The notes below the pieces were generated by a model. It was given only the letters and a program-made list of their open reading frames with translations. It ran no database searches and was not told where the DNA came from. 28,432 nucleotides of DNA from Firmicutes bacterium UBA993 (GTDB lineage: Bacteria > Bacillota > Dethiobacteria > DTU022): the NCBI GenBank assembly GCA_002292015.1, contig DBBD01000111.1, positions 1-28,432 on the forward strand. The letters run 5' to 3'. The translations under genes were made by a program, and so were the position numbers. Each line of letters begins with the position of its first letter. Position 1 is the first letter of the stretch. Of the stretch, positions 14,561 through 22,826 are shown one piece after another.

Positions 14561-16975
14561 ATGTCCGTAACAAAGGGAAAATCCGGCCCTGGTAAAGCAC
14601 CGACCTACCTGGATCGAATCAGGCGCCTAAAAGAACGAGTCTTGTCCACCATGCCTGAAATGGACCTGGAAAATGCCAGGCTTTTAACTGCCGGTTTTCG
14701 CGAGGCAGAGGGTGAACCGCTGGTGATCCGCAAAGCCAAAGCCTTCAGGAACCAGTGTTATCATAAAACTGTAACAATCTGGGATGACGAGCTGATAGTC
14801 GGCTGCGCCGGCAGCAAAATTCGCGGCGGAATCCTTTGCGCCGATTCTTGCTGGTCTGTTCTTGACCGGGAGCTTGAGACGATTAGCAATCGAAAGTATG
14901 ATCCCTTCTATTTAAGGCCGGAAGATAAAAAAATCTTTATGAAGGAAATCAAGCCTTACTGGCAAGGCCGTTCAAACTATGAAGAGTGGCTGGCTCAGAT
15001 TCCGGAGATTACCAGGGCCCTGCGCGATCACGGTGTTATTTATATCGACCGCAAGGCGGTTCGTGGCTGGGGCGAAACCACGGCTGGTTACGAATGGTTG
15101 ATTAAGGAAGGGCTGACCGGCATTGTAAATACCATTGAAAAAGAACGCATTAAACTGGATATCACCAAGCCTGGTGATTATGAAAAAGATTATTACTTGC
15201 AGGCTCTTTTGATTGCGGCCGAAGGTATCGCCGCCCTGGCTGAAAGATATGCCCTGGAAGCTGAACGCCTGGCAGAACTGGAAGCAGATCCCCGGCGCCG
15301 GGGAGAGCTGCTTCAAGTTGCCGCCACCTGTCACCATGTTCCGCAGCAGCCGGCCCGCACATTCAGAGAAGCACTGCAATCACTTTACTTATACCATACC
15401 TGCATCTTTATGGAACAGAATGCTGCCAGTTACAATCCCGGACGCATGGATCAATACTTGTGGCCTTTTTTGAAGGCCGATCTTAACGCCGGAATAATAA
15501 CCAATGATGAAGCACAGGAGCTGCTTGACTGCCTCTGGGTTAAATTCAGCGAACCCTGTCTGTTTCAGGATGCCCTTACCGCCGAGTTTGCCGCCGGTTA
15601 CCCGATGTTCCAGAATGTCTGCGTCGGCGGCGTGGATGACACCGGTAAAGATGCCGTCAACGAGCTCTCCTGTATGATCCTGCAGGCCACGATCGATGTG
15701 CAGCTTTATCAGCCTTCACTTTCCGTACGCTACAGCATGGCTAAAAATCCGAATTCTTTTTTGCGGAAAGTAGTGGAGCTGATCAGCCTTGGTACCGGTT
15801 TTCCCGCTTTTCATAATGACGACCTGGGAATTTTAATGCTGATGAACAAGGGCATTCCTTTAAAAGAGGCTTACAACTGGAACCCCTGCGGCTGCGTTGA
15901 AACCAACCTGGAAGGGCGTCTACGGCACTATACTGCTTTGGCCGACATCAACCTTGGCAGCATGGTAGAATTTGCGCTCGGCAATGGTAAAAACAGAAAA
16001 AGCGGCCTCTACATCGCGGCCCGTACCGGAGAACCAAACAACTTTGTTACCTACGAACAGTTTATTAATGCAGTCAAGACTCAGATTGCTTACGCTATCC
16101 GCGCTGTTGTTGCCGGCAGTCACGTACTGGATGAAATTGGTTTTAACAGGCCTGTACCGGCACTTTCCCTCACTTTCCGTGACTGTATCGAAAAAAGTCT
16201 CGATTATGCCTGGGGCGGAGCAAAATACAATACGGGCAACGGGATTATTTTGATCGGCGTTGCCGATCTGATCAACAGCATAGCGGCTGTCCGCCACCTG
16301 GTTTACGATACCGGCCTGATCCGGATGAGCGAGCTGTTAAACGCCCTGGAGAAGAATTTCGAAGGATCAGATAAGCTCCGAAAACTCTGCCTGGAAGCGC
16401 CTAAATATGGTAACAACGATCCCCTGACCGATCAAATTGCCGGAGATATCTTTACCTTTATCGCTGATGAAATTGAACAATACAGAAGTAAGTTTGGCAA
16501 AATGACTCCCGGCATCCTCCCTGTTTCCGGTAACACCCCCTTCGGCCTGGAGGTTGGGGCTTTGCCTTCAGGGCGTAAAGCCTGGCAACCTCTGGCCGAT
16601 GGTGTCAGTCCAAGCGGTGGCACTGATTTTAACGGACCTACCGCAGTGTTGTCAGCAGTTGCCCATATCCCGCATGGTCGCTTTGTTCAGGGTACGTTGC
16701 TTAACATGAAAATTGAACCGGCCATGTTTAATACCGAAAATGGTATCGCCCAACTGATGGCCATCCTAAAAAGCATGTGCAGTCTCGGAGTCTATCATGT
16801 TCAGTTTAACGTAATCGACCAGGATACTTTGCTTAGGGCCCAGCAGGAACCGGAAAAGTATAAAGGGTTGCTGGTCAGGGTGGCCGGCTACACCGCTTAC
16901 TTTACCGAGTTGGGTAAAGATGTTCAGGATGAGATTATCGGGCGGACCGTGATGCAGGGAATCTCCGTCGGATGA
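14561..16975 (+). CDS. glycyl radical enzyme of unassigned substrate (decarboxylase/dehydratase class, not PFL)
   Basis: An 804-residue glycyl radical enzyme. Seen: radical loop RVAGYTAYF with Gly776, thiyl Cys445 and Glu447 in CGCVETN, and an extra Cys443 two residues before the thiyl Cys. It carries Cys-x-Glu like GRE eliminases and decarboxylases, not the Cys-Cys pair of pyruvate formate-lyase. Residues HypD uses are absent: the GHTV histidine region reads WGETTAG, the aspartate of WDAF becomes alanine in AASYNPGR, and the PTTCH threonine region reads PVSGN. It also lacks the GCVEP motif of choline, diol and glycerol lyases. I do not recognise its class; an arylacetate-type decarboxylase is one possibility. 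The ATG at 14561, 8 nt after GGAGG, is preferred over an in-frame TTG at 14537 that would place the ribosome site inside the gene. It overlaps its activase by 4 bp. Confidence 0.85.
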   Translation: MSVTKGKSGPGKAPTYLDRIRRLKERVLSTMPEMDLENARLLTAGFREAEGEPLVIRKAKAFRNQCYHKTVTIWDDELIVGCAGSKIRGGILCADSCWSVLDRELETISNRKYDPFYLRPEDKKIFMKEIKPYWQGRSNYEEWLAQIPEITRALRDHGVIYIDRKAVRGWGETTAGYEWLIKEGLTGIVNTIEKERIKLDITKPGDYEKDYYLQALLIAAEGIAALAERYALEAERLAELEADPRRRGELLQVAATCHHVPQQPARTFREALQSLYLYHTCIFMEQNAASYNPGRMDQYLWPFLKADLNAGIITNDEAQELLDCLWVKFSEPCLFQDALTAEFAAGYPMFQNVCVGGVDDTGKDAVNELSCMILQATIDVQLYQPSLSVRYSMAKNPNSFLRKVVELISLGTGFPAFHNDDLGILMLMNKGIPLKEAYNWNPCGCVETNLEGRLRHYTALADINLGSMVEFALGNGKNRKSGLYIAARTGEPNNFVTYEQFINAVKTQIAYAIRAVVAGSHVLDEIGFNRPVPALSLTFRDCIEKSLDYAWGGAKYNTGNGIILIGVADLINSIAAVRHLVYDTGLIRMSELLNALEKNFEGSDKLRKLCLEAPKYGNNDPLTDQIAGDIFTFIADEIEQYRSKFGKMTPGILPVSGNTPFGLEVGALPSGRKAWQPLADGVSPSGGTDFNGPTAVLSAVAHIPHGRFVQGTLLNMKIEPAMFNTENGIAQLMAILKSMCSLGVYHVQFNVIDQDTLLRAQQEPEKYKGLLVRVAGYTAYFTELGKDVQDEIIGRTVMQGISVG

Positions 16976-17943
16976 GCGGCGGCCGGCAAAAATCTGAAAT
17001 GGCATTAACCGGCAGTGTTCTGCGTTTTGCGCGGGCCTCCATGCACGACGGCCGGGGTTTGAGAACTGTCCTATTCCTAAAGGGCTGTCCCCTGCAGTGC
17101 CCTTGGTGCTCGACGCCGGAATCGCGACCCTTTGAGCCTCAGCGCGGCTATGTTCAGGATCTCTGTACGCTCTGCGGCAACTGTGTTGACGCTTGTCGCG
17201 TACAGGCACTTGCTCGCGCTGCTGATGAAAAAGATGAAAAAACAGTCACTTTCGATCCGGAAAAATGCCAGCGCTGCTTTGGCTGCGCAGCAAGCTGCCC
17301 ACAGAATGCCATAAAGAAATACGGGCATACCCTTACTGTCGCCGAAGCTGTGGAACAAATTTGTCAGGATGAGATCTTCTACTTCCACTCCGGGGGTGGT
17401 TTGACCATCAGCGGTGGCGAACCCTTCTGTCAAGCCGGTTTTACAGCAAACATTTTACGGGAAACTAAAAAACACGGTATTCATACCGCCGTGGAAAGCT
17501 GCATGCACGTTCCCTTTTCGCAAATTGAGATGGCCTTGCCCTGGCTTGATCACCTTTACGCTGACTTAAAACAGATGGATAGCCGCTTGCACCTGCTTTG
17601 GCTGGGCGAAAATAATGGCCTAATCCTGGAAAACATTAAAAAGGTTAACGCTTCGTGCTTTCCTTTGGTAATAACGATTCGCCTGCCGTTGATTCCCGGC
17701 TTTAATGATAGTGATCAAAACCTGAGGGAATCAGCACAGTTTTGCGCCGGCCTGACTAATATTAGAGAAATTGAAGTACTGCCTTATCATCGCCTTGGCA
17801 GCGATACTTACCGGCACCTCGGGCTTGATTACCAATGCCTGGATCTGACAGCGCCGTCGGAAAAATATCTTCAGGAAAGAGCCACCTTTATGCGTAAGTT
17901 CTCAGGCCCGTTGCCTGTTAAAACCGGAAGCGGCTTAATTTAG
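16972..17943 (+). CDS. glycyl-radical-enzyme activating enzyme (radical SAM) for the second GRE
   Basis: A 323-residue activase whose ATG overlaps the GRE stop as ATGA, so the two are translationally coupled. Seen: radical-SAM cluster C39-x3-C43-x2-C46 in GCPLQCPWC, two ferredoxin motifs (C65/68/71/75 and C99/102/105/109) and SGGEP (147-151). Two usually conserved family motifs differ: HDGPGIRT reads HDGRGLRT, and the WC-x-NPE after the cluster reads WCSTPES. The hypD activase in the same window keeps both. This suggests it belongs to another activase subfamily that co-evolved with the second GRE rather than being a recent copy of the first. Confidence 0.9.
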   Translation: MSGGRQKSEMALTGSVLRFARASMHDGRGLRTVLFLKGCPLQCPWCSTPESRPFEPQRGYVQDLCTLCGNCVDACRVQALARAADEKDEKTVTFDPEKCQRCFGCAASCPQNAIKKYGHTLTVAEAVEQICQDEIFYFHSGGGLTISGGEPFCQAGFTANILRETKKHGIHTAVESCMHVPFSQIEMALPWLDHLYADLKQMDSRLHLLWLGENNGLILENIKKVNASCFPLVITIRLPLIPGFNDSDQNLRESAQFCAGLTNIREIEVLPYHRLGSDTYRHLGLDYQCLDLTAPSEKYLQERATFMRKFSGPLPVKTGSGLI

Positions 17944-18006
17944 CTGGCGGTCGAAGGCTGGAGATCGGCTGCCGGGTGAAGTTTAAAATCGTTTGGAGGA
18001 AACGAA

Positions 18007-19035
18007 GTGCGTGCAAAACAGGTAATTCACGTAGTCAGCTGTCACGCTGAAGGCGAAGTCGGGGATGTAATCGTCGGTGGTGTCGCTCCGCCTCCCGGGG
18101 AGACTATTTGGGAACAATCCCGCTATATTGCCGCGGATCAAAAGTTGAGGAATCTGATGCTTAATGAGCCACGCGGTGGAGTTTTTCGTCACGTAAACCT
18201 GCTTGTTCCGCCTAAAAGCCCTAAGGCGCAGATGGGTTGGATTATCATGGAGCCTGAAGATACTCCGCCGATGTCCGGTTCAAACTCTATCTGCGTCGCA
18301 ACAGTGCTTCTGGAAACAGGAATCATCCCGATGGAGGAGCCTGAAACCAAGATGATCTTAGAGCCGCCGGGAGGTTTGATTGAAGTCGTAGCCCGCTGTG
18401 AAGCCGGCAAGGTTACCAGGGTTACCGTCCGTAACGTTCCATCTTTTGTCGACAAAGCCGGTGTCAGCCTGGAAGTAGAAGGAATCGGCACCTTAACTGT
18501 TGATACTGCATACGGTGGTGACAGTTTCGTGATAGTCAATGCTGAAAAACTTGGGTTTAAACTGACGGCCGATGAAGCCCGGGATATTGTTGAGACAGGC
18601 ATGAGAATAACCAATTCCGCTAATGAACAGCTTGGTTTTAATCATCCAGAAAACCCTGAATGGAACCATATCTCATTTTGCCAGGTTGCCGCTCCCCTGA
18701 AGAAAGAAAAAGAAAGCTGGCTCGGTCGCAACACCGTGGTTATTCGACCTGGAAAACTCGACCGGAGTCCCACGGGAACCGGCTGTTCTGCCCGCATGGC
18801 TTTACTGTACCAACAGGGGATTTTAAGACCCGGCGAACACTACATCGGCGAATCAATTATCGGTTCCCGTTTTTATTGTAAAATCGATTCGCTAACCAGG
18901 GTTGGTGAGCGGCAGGCTGTCTACCCGCTTATTTCCGGGCAAGCCTGGATAACCGGCACTCACCAGCACTGCGTGGACCCGACAGACCCCTGGCCGGAAG
19001 GTTACCGCATCGCCGACACCTGGCCGCACCTATGA
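18007..19035 (+). CDS. proline racemase superfamily protein with Ser/Thr active-site pair
   Basis: A 342-residue member of the proline racemase/hydroxyproline epimerase/trans-3-hydroxyproline dehydratase superfamily. In two-base racemases both catalytic residues are Cys (MCGH and SPCGTG). Here the first motif reads MSGSN (Ser90) and the second SPTGTG (Thr256). Thr at the second position is the mark of trans-3-hydroxy-L-proline dehydratases, which usually keep Cys first, so simple racemisation is unlikely and dehydration or one-base chemistry is more likely. The start is GTG at 18007, 7 nt after GGAGG. It is the third gene of the second-GRE operon, 63 bp after the activase, so it probably acts on the substrate or product of that GRE. 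Its stop overlaps the convergent thioredoxin-CcdA gene by 6 bp. Confidence 0.82.
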   Translation: MRAKQVIHVVSCHAEGEVGDVIVGGVAPPPGETIWEQSRYIAADQKLRNLMLNEPRGGVFRHVNLLVPPKSPKAQMGWIIMEPEDTPPMSGSNSICVATVLLETGIIPMEEPETKMILEPPGGLIEVVARCEAGKVTRVTVRNVPSFVDKAGVSLEVEGIGTLTVDTAYGGDSFVIVNAEKLGFKLTADEARDIVETGMRITNSANEQLGFNHPENPEWNHISFCQVAAPLKKEKESWLGRNTVVIRPGKLDRSPTGTGCSARMALLYQQGILRPGEHYIGESIIGSRFYCKIDSLTRVGERQAVYPLISGQAWITGTHQHCVDPTDPWPEGYRIADTWPHL

Positions 19036-20274
19036 TCTTTGCTTAACAAAGAACTTTTTTAGCTGATAGATTATAAACGTTGTCGCAAACGCTGTTCCGA
19101 AAATGGCGATCAAACTGGTTATGCTCTCCATGGACTTCGGACTGATTAGCAGGATCAGGCCCAGAATCAGCATCAAAGTACCAGCCACCAACTTCAGGGT
19201 TTTCCCCTGCTCTTCCGTCATTTTTGCCAAGCGCATTTTTATAACGGCGAAAACAAATATTATAACTTCATCGAGCAGATACACCAGCAGGTAAATAGCA
19301 AATAGCAGCGCAAAATAGTTTGCCGAAAGATCTAAACTTGTAACAATCGTGCTCCAAATGAAAGGAAAGCCCGCAGTGCAGGGCAACTCAACCAAGGCGA
19401 TCCCCAAACCCATTACAGCGGTGGCGCCGATCATCGGCAGGGCAGAATCGGTATAAAAGACTCTTCTGACCTGTTTGTAAAACCTCGACTTGTACTTTTC
19501 CGGTATAGAAAATGTCAGCCCTTCCTTTGCCACCCAAAAATCTTTTATACCAAAAAGGCCTACCACTATAACCAGGGCGGCTACAATATTACGGATCCAG
19601 AAAAGGCGGGTGGCAAAAACCATAATGTTGAGGATGCCGAGAATGAACAAACCATAAACAAAAGTAGTAACCAGTAAAAAAGTAAAGCCAATCAGGAAGA
19701 TCTTTTTGCGGGAAGCGGAGTGAATGATGATGGTCAAAAGAAAAGTTAGTACAAAAAGTGAACAGGGATTAAAGCCGTCAAGAAAGGCAATCAGGACGGT
19801 AGTTAACAGGATCGGAGCAGCCTGAAAATCGACTGCGCCGAACAGCGGCAGACGGAAAGCATTGTTTTTATATTCAACTGCCCCCTGATCCAGGGAAGAC
19901 TCAATGGCCGCAATGATCTCTTCCTGAACTATATTGGAAAAACCCAGCCAGTAGCGTTCATTATAGACCAGGGTCGGAAATCCCTTTGCTGTTATCTGAA
20001 GCTCTTCGCTGACCTGGTTGTATTTTTCCCTTCCTGCTTCATCGTAAAAAACTTCATAAATTCTTACTTCCACCGGGAAATCATCAAAAATTCCAACATG
20101 CTCTTCCGGTTTACTGCAGACTGGACAATATCCCCAAAAATAATAGACAACATTTTCTTCAATAACAGGCTCAGCAGCAGCTGTTGCCGAAGCCCAAACC
20201 AAGCTGTTGAAAATATATATAGCGTATAAAACCAGTAGTAACCGGTAAACTGCATTACGGTAATTAGGTTTCAA
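19030..20274 (-). CDS. thioredoxin-like/CcdA-type membrane thiol-disulfide protein
   Basis: A 414-residue membrane protein. The N-terminus (about 10-34) is a signal-anchor or signal peptide. Residues 40-125 are a thioredoxin/glutaredoxin-like domain facing outside, with redox motif C50-P-V-C53 and cis-proline in GFPTLV (Pro100). From about 150 it is a CcdA/DsbD-beta-type domain of six or more membrane segments, with the paired cysteines C171 in FNPCSLF and C299 in ELPCTAG that relay reductant across the membrane. The order (outer thioredoxin first, then CcdA) makes a one-protein thiol relay, probably reducing extracytoplasmic disulfides. The TTG start has GGAGAG at good spacing. The neighbour livF begins 21 bp further along on the same strand's upstream side, so it may be the tail of the liv operon. 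The link to transport is not obvious. Confidence 0.8.
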   Translation of the reverse strand: MKPNYRNAVYRLLLVLYAIYIFNSLVWASATAAAEPVIEENVVYYFWGYCPVCSKPEEHVGIFDDFPVEVRIYEVFYDEAGREKYNQVSEELQITAKGFPTLVYNERYWLGFSNIVQEEIIAAIESSLDQGAVEYKNNAFRLPLFGAVDFQAAPILLTTVLIAFLDGFNPCSLFVLTFLLTIIIHSASRKKIFLIGFTFLLVTTFVYGLFILGILNIMVFATRLFWIRNIVAALVIVVGLFGIKDFWVAKEGLTFSIPEKYKSRFYKQVRRVFYTDSALPMIGATAVMGLGIALVELPCTAGFPFIWSTIVTSLDLSANYFALLFAIYLLVYLLDEVIIFVFAVIKMRLAKMTEEQGKTLKLVAGTLMLILGLILLISPKSMESITSLIAIFGTAFATTFIIYQLKKFFVKQRS

Positions 20275-20295
20275 TAGCTCTCTCCAAATATACGG

Positions 20296-21027
20296 TTAGT
20301 CAGGGTGTTTTTCTTCTCCCAAATAGGCCTTGACGATACTTTCATCCTTGATCAGGACAGCAGCATTGCCGTCCATTACTATTTCGCCGGTCTCAAGTAC
20401 ATAACCGCGGTTAGCCAACTTAAGCGCTGCCTTGGCATTCTGTTCAACCAGCAACACCGTTGTTCCCTCATCGTTGATCTGCTTAATGATCTTCATTATT
20501 GTCTGCACTAAAATTGGCGCCAAACCCAATGACGGTTCGTCAAGCATCAGAACTTTAGGCTGAGTCATCAGCGCTCGGCCAATTGCCAGCATCTGCTGCT
20601 CGCCCCCAGACAGAAAGCCGCCCATTTGCTTGTGCCGCTCTTTTAGCACTGGAAATATCTCAAAAACATGATCGATGCGCCGTTTTCGCTCAGCATTATT
20701 CTTCAGGGTAAACGAGCCAAGCTCTAAGTTTTCGCGAACTGTAAGCTCCTTAAAGATCATTCGGCCCTCGGGTACATGTATAACACCCATCTCTACTATT
20801 GAGTGGGGCTGATCGTAGGTTATATCCCTGCCCATAAAAAGCACCTGGCCGGCGCTGGCCGGAACCAGGCTGGAAATAGTTTTTAATGTAGTGCTTTTAC
20901 CGGCGCCATTCGCCCCGAGCAGGGTAACAATTTCTCCTTTTTTAACCTGAAAATTGATGCCGCGCAAAGCATAAATCTGACCGTAGCGCGTTTCGACATC
21001 CCTCAGTTCCAGGATTACTTCGCTCAT
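20296..21027 (-). CDS. livF: branched-chain-type amino-acid ABC transporter ATP-binding protein LivF
   Basis: A 243-residue ATPase. Walker A GANGAGKST (38-46), ABC signature LSGGEQQ (139-145), and Walker B LMLDEPS with D163/E164. The small size and the ending typical of LivF separate it from LivG. It powers uptake through the LivHM channel. Its ATG overlaps the livG stop by 4 bp (ATGA), so the two ATPases are made together. Substrate range of this transporter type includes leucine, isoleucine and valine but also other amino acids, urea and amides, so a proline-type substrate is possible. Confidence 0.93.
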   Translation of the reverse strand: MSEVILELRDVETRYGQIYALRGINFQVKKGEIVTLLGANGAGKSTTLKTISSLVPASAGQVLFMGRDITYDQPHSIVEMGVIHVPEGRMIFKELTVRENLELGSFTLKNNAERKRRIDHVFEIFPVLKERHKQMGGFLSGGEQQMLAIGRALMTQPKVLMLDEPSLGLAPILVQTIMKIIKQINDEGTTVLLVEQNAKAALKLANRGYVLETGEIVMDGNAAVLIKDESIVKAYLGEEKHPD

Positions 21028-21803
21028 ACGGCATCCTCCTGTTCTTCTTTGCCTAGATAAGCTTCAACCACCAGCGGGTTATCCTGTACTTCCCTTACTG
21101 TACCTTCAGCAATTTTTGTTCCATAATCAATAACGAAGATCTTCTCAGATACCTTCATCACTAAGCTCATATCATGTTCAATTAAAAAAATCGTGATTTT
21201 CCGCTCGTCACGAACACGGGCAATTAATTCGATTAACCTGGCCTTTTCTTCCCGGTTCAGGCCGGCCGCCGGTTCGTCAAGCATCAATAACTTAGGCTGG
21301 GTGGCGAGCGCACGCGCCCACTCTACCCGCCGTTGATCGCCATAGGGCAAATTTTTGGCCATGTGGTGCTTTTTATCAAGGATACCAACAAAATCCAGAC
21401 ACTCTTCTGCTACTTCACGGATATGTTTTTCTTCCGCCTGTTGACCTTTAGTTCGTAAAACGCTGCTGAAAAAACCGGAGTTAGTCCGGCAATGCATTCC
21501 CGACATCACATTTTCCAGCACACTTAACTGCTTAAAAAGACGCAAATTCTGAAAAGTGCGTGCCATCCCCCGGTAAGTAACAAAATGTGGTTTTTTATTT
21601 ATAAGGCTAGCGCCCTGAAACAGCATATCTCCACTGCTCGGTTTGTAAAACCCGGTGAGGCAGTTAAAAACACAGGTTTTGCCAGCACCGTTAGGTCCAA
21701 TCAGGCTGCGGATTGAATGTTCTTCTATTTCCAGCGACAAGCCGTTGATTGCGCACAAACCACCAAAACGTAATGTTAAATCCCTGATCTCAAGCAGCGC
21801 CAC
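21024..21803 (-). CDS. livG: branched-chain-type amino-acid ABC transporter ATP-binding protein LivG
   Basis: A 259-residue ATPase with Walker A GPNGAGKT (36-43), the degenerate signature LPYGDQRR typical of LivG, and Walker B LLMLDEPAAGL. The MARTFQNLRLF region (Q-loop) is also typical of this subunit. The start is GTG with GGGGTG six bases upstream. It pairs with LivF as a heterodimer under LivHM. It follows livM by 12 bp and overlaps livF by 4 bp. Confidence 0.93.
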   Translation of the reverse strand: MALLEIRDLTLRFGGLCAINGLSLEIEEHSIRSLIGPNGAGKTCVFNCLTGFYKPSSGDMLFQGASLINKKPHFVTYRGMARTFQNLRLFKQLSVLENVMSGMHCRTNSGFFSSVLRTKGQQAEEKHIREVAEECLDFVGILDKKHHMAKNLPYGDQRRVEWARALATQPKLLMLDEPAAGLNREEKARLIELIARVRDERKITIFLIEHDMSLVMKVSEKIFVIDYGTKIAEGTVREVQDNPLVVEAYLGKEEQEDAV

Positions 21804-21815
21804 TGCAACACCCCA

Positions 21816-22820
21816 TTATTTTTTTGTTGATTGAAACTGCCTGTCCGGCCAGAGACCCTGCGGACGATAAATCATCAGCACTAAAAGTATTACAGCGAAT
21901 ATAATCAGCCGGTACTGCCCGATATCTCTCGAAATCTCCGGGAAAATGGTTACGATAATCGCACCAAGCACAACACCGGGAATCTTGCCCATCCCGCCCA
22001 GTACAACAGCCAGCAGGATCATTATTGAATGAATAAACATAAAAGAATCGGGAGAAATCGCTGTCATCTTGACAGCAAAAAAAGAACCGGCCAAAGCGCC
22101 GAAACAGGAACCGATAATAAAGGCCGATAACCTTGTGGTAACAACGTTAATGCCCATAGCTGCTGCAGCATCCTCATCCTCGCGGATATACTGCCAGGCC
22201 CTGCCCAAACGGGAATCATACAGCCGGTAGGAAACAAAGATTGCAATAATCGACAGGATAAAAAACATGTAATAGAAATGCGAAATCTGGTTCAGAACAA
22301 TGCCAAAAAATACCGGTCTTTCGATCCCGATTAAACCGACAGCGCCTCCGGTAATACCGACGTTACGAACTGTAATCCGGATTATCTCTCCGAATCCGAG
22401 GGTAACTATGGCCAGGTAATCGCCGCGAAGCCTTAGAGTTGGAGCGCCAATGGCCAAGCCGGCTATGATTGCTGCCACGATACTAAAGGGCAGGGTTAAC
22501 CAAAAATTAATGCCGTAGGTTGCACTCATAATCCCGGTTACGTAAGCGCCAACCGCAAAAAATGCGGCGTATCCAAGATGCAGTAAACCGGCGAAACCGA
22601 CGATTATATTTAAGCCGAGACAAACCACCACGTAAAAAAACATGTTGGTCATGATTTCCTGTGTAAAGAGGCTAGATGCCCTTGGCAGGTAGACCAGAAA
22701 AGCAGTCATCGTGATCAACACCGAGTAGCGCAAAACGTTGTTGTCGAAAAGTTCATAAAGTTTTTCAACAACTTTTTCAAATGGGTTAAGTGTTATCTTC
22801 TTTGGTTTTATCTGTTCCAT
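21816..22820 (-). CDS. livM: branched-chain-type amino-acid ABC transporter permease LivM
   Basis: A 334-residue polytopic permease with the LivM-type sequence GFAGLLHLGYAAFFAVGAY (about 75-93) and many hydrophobic segments. The cytoplasmic coupling loop is EDEDAAAAMGINV. A charged N-terminal extension precedes the first membrane segment. The ATG lies 6 bp after the livH stop, with AAAGGA upstream inside the livH end. It forms the channel with LivH. Confidence 0.92.
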   Translation of the reverse strand: MEQIKPKKITLNPFEKVVEKLYELFDNNVLRYSVLITMTAFLVYLPRASSLFTQEIMTNMFFYVVVCLGLNIIVGFAGLLHLGYAAFFAVGAYVTGIMSATYGINFWLTLPFSIVAAIIAGLAIGAPTLRLRGDYLAIVTLGFGEIIRITVRNVGITGGAVGLIGIERPVFFGIVLNQISHFYYMFFILSIIAIFVSYRLYDSRLGRAWQYIREDEDAAAAMGINVVTTRLSAFIIGSCFGALAGSFFAVKMTAISPDSFMFIHSIMILLAVVLGGMGKIPGVVLGAIIVTIFPEISRDIGQYRLIIFAVILLVLMIYRPQGLWPDRQFQSTKK

Positions 22821-22826
22821 AGAGTG

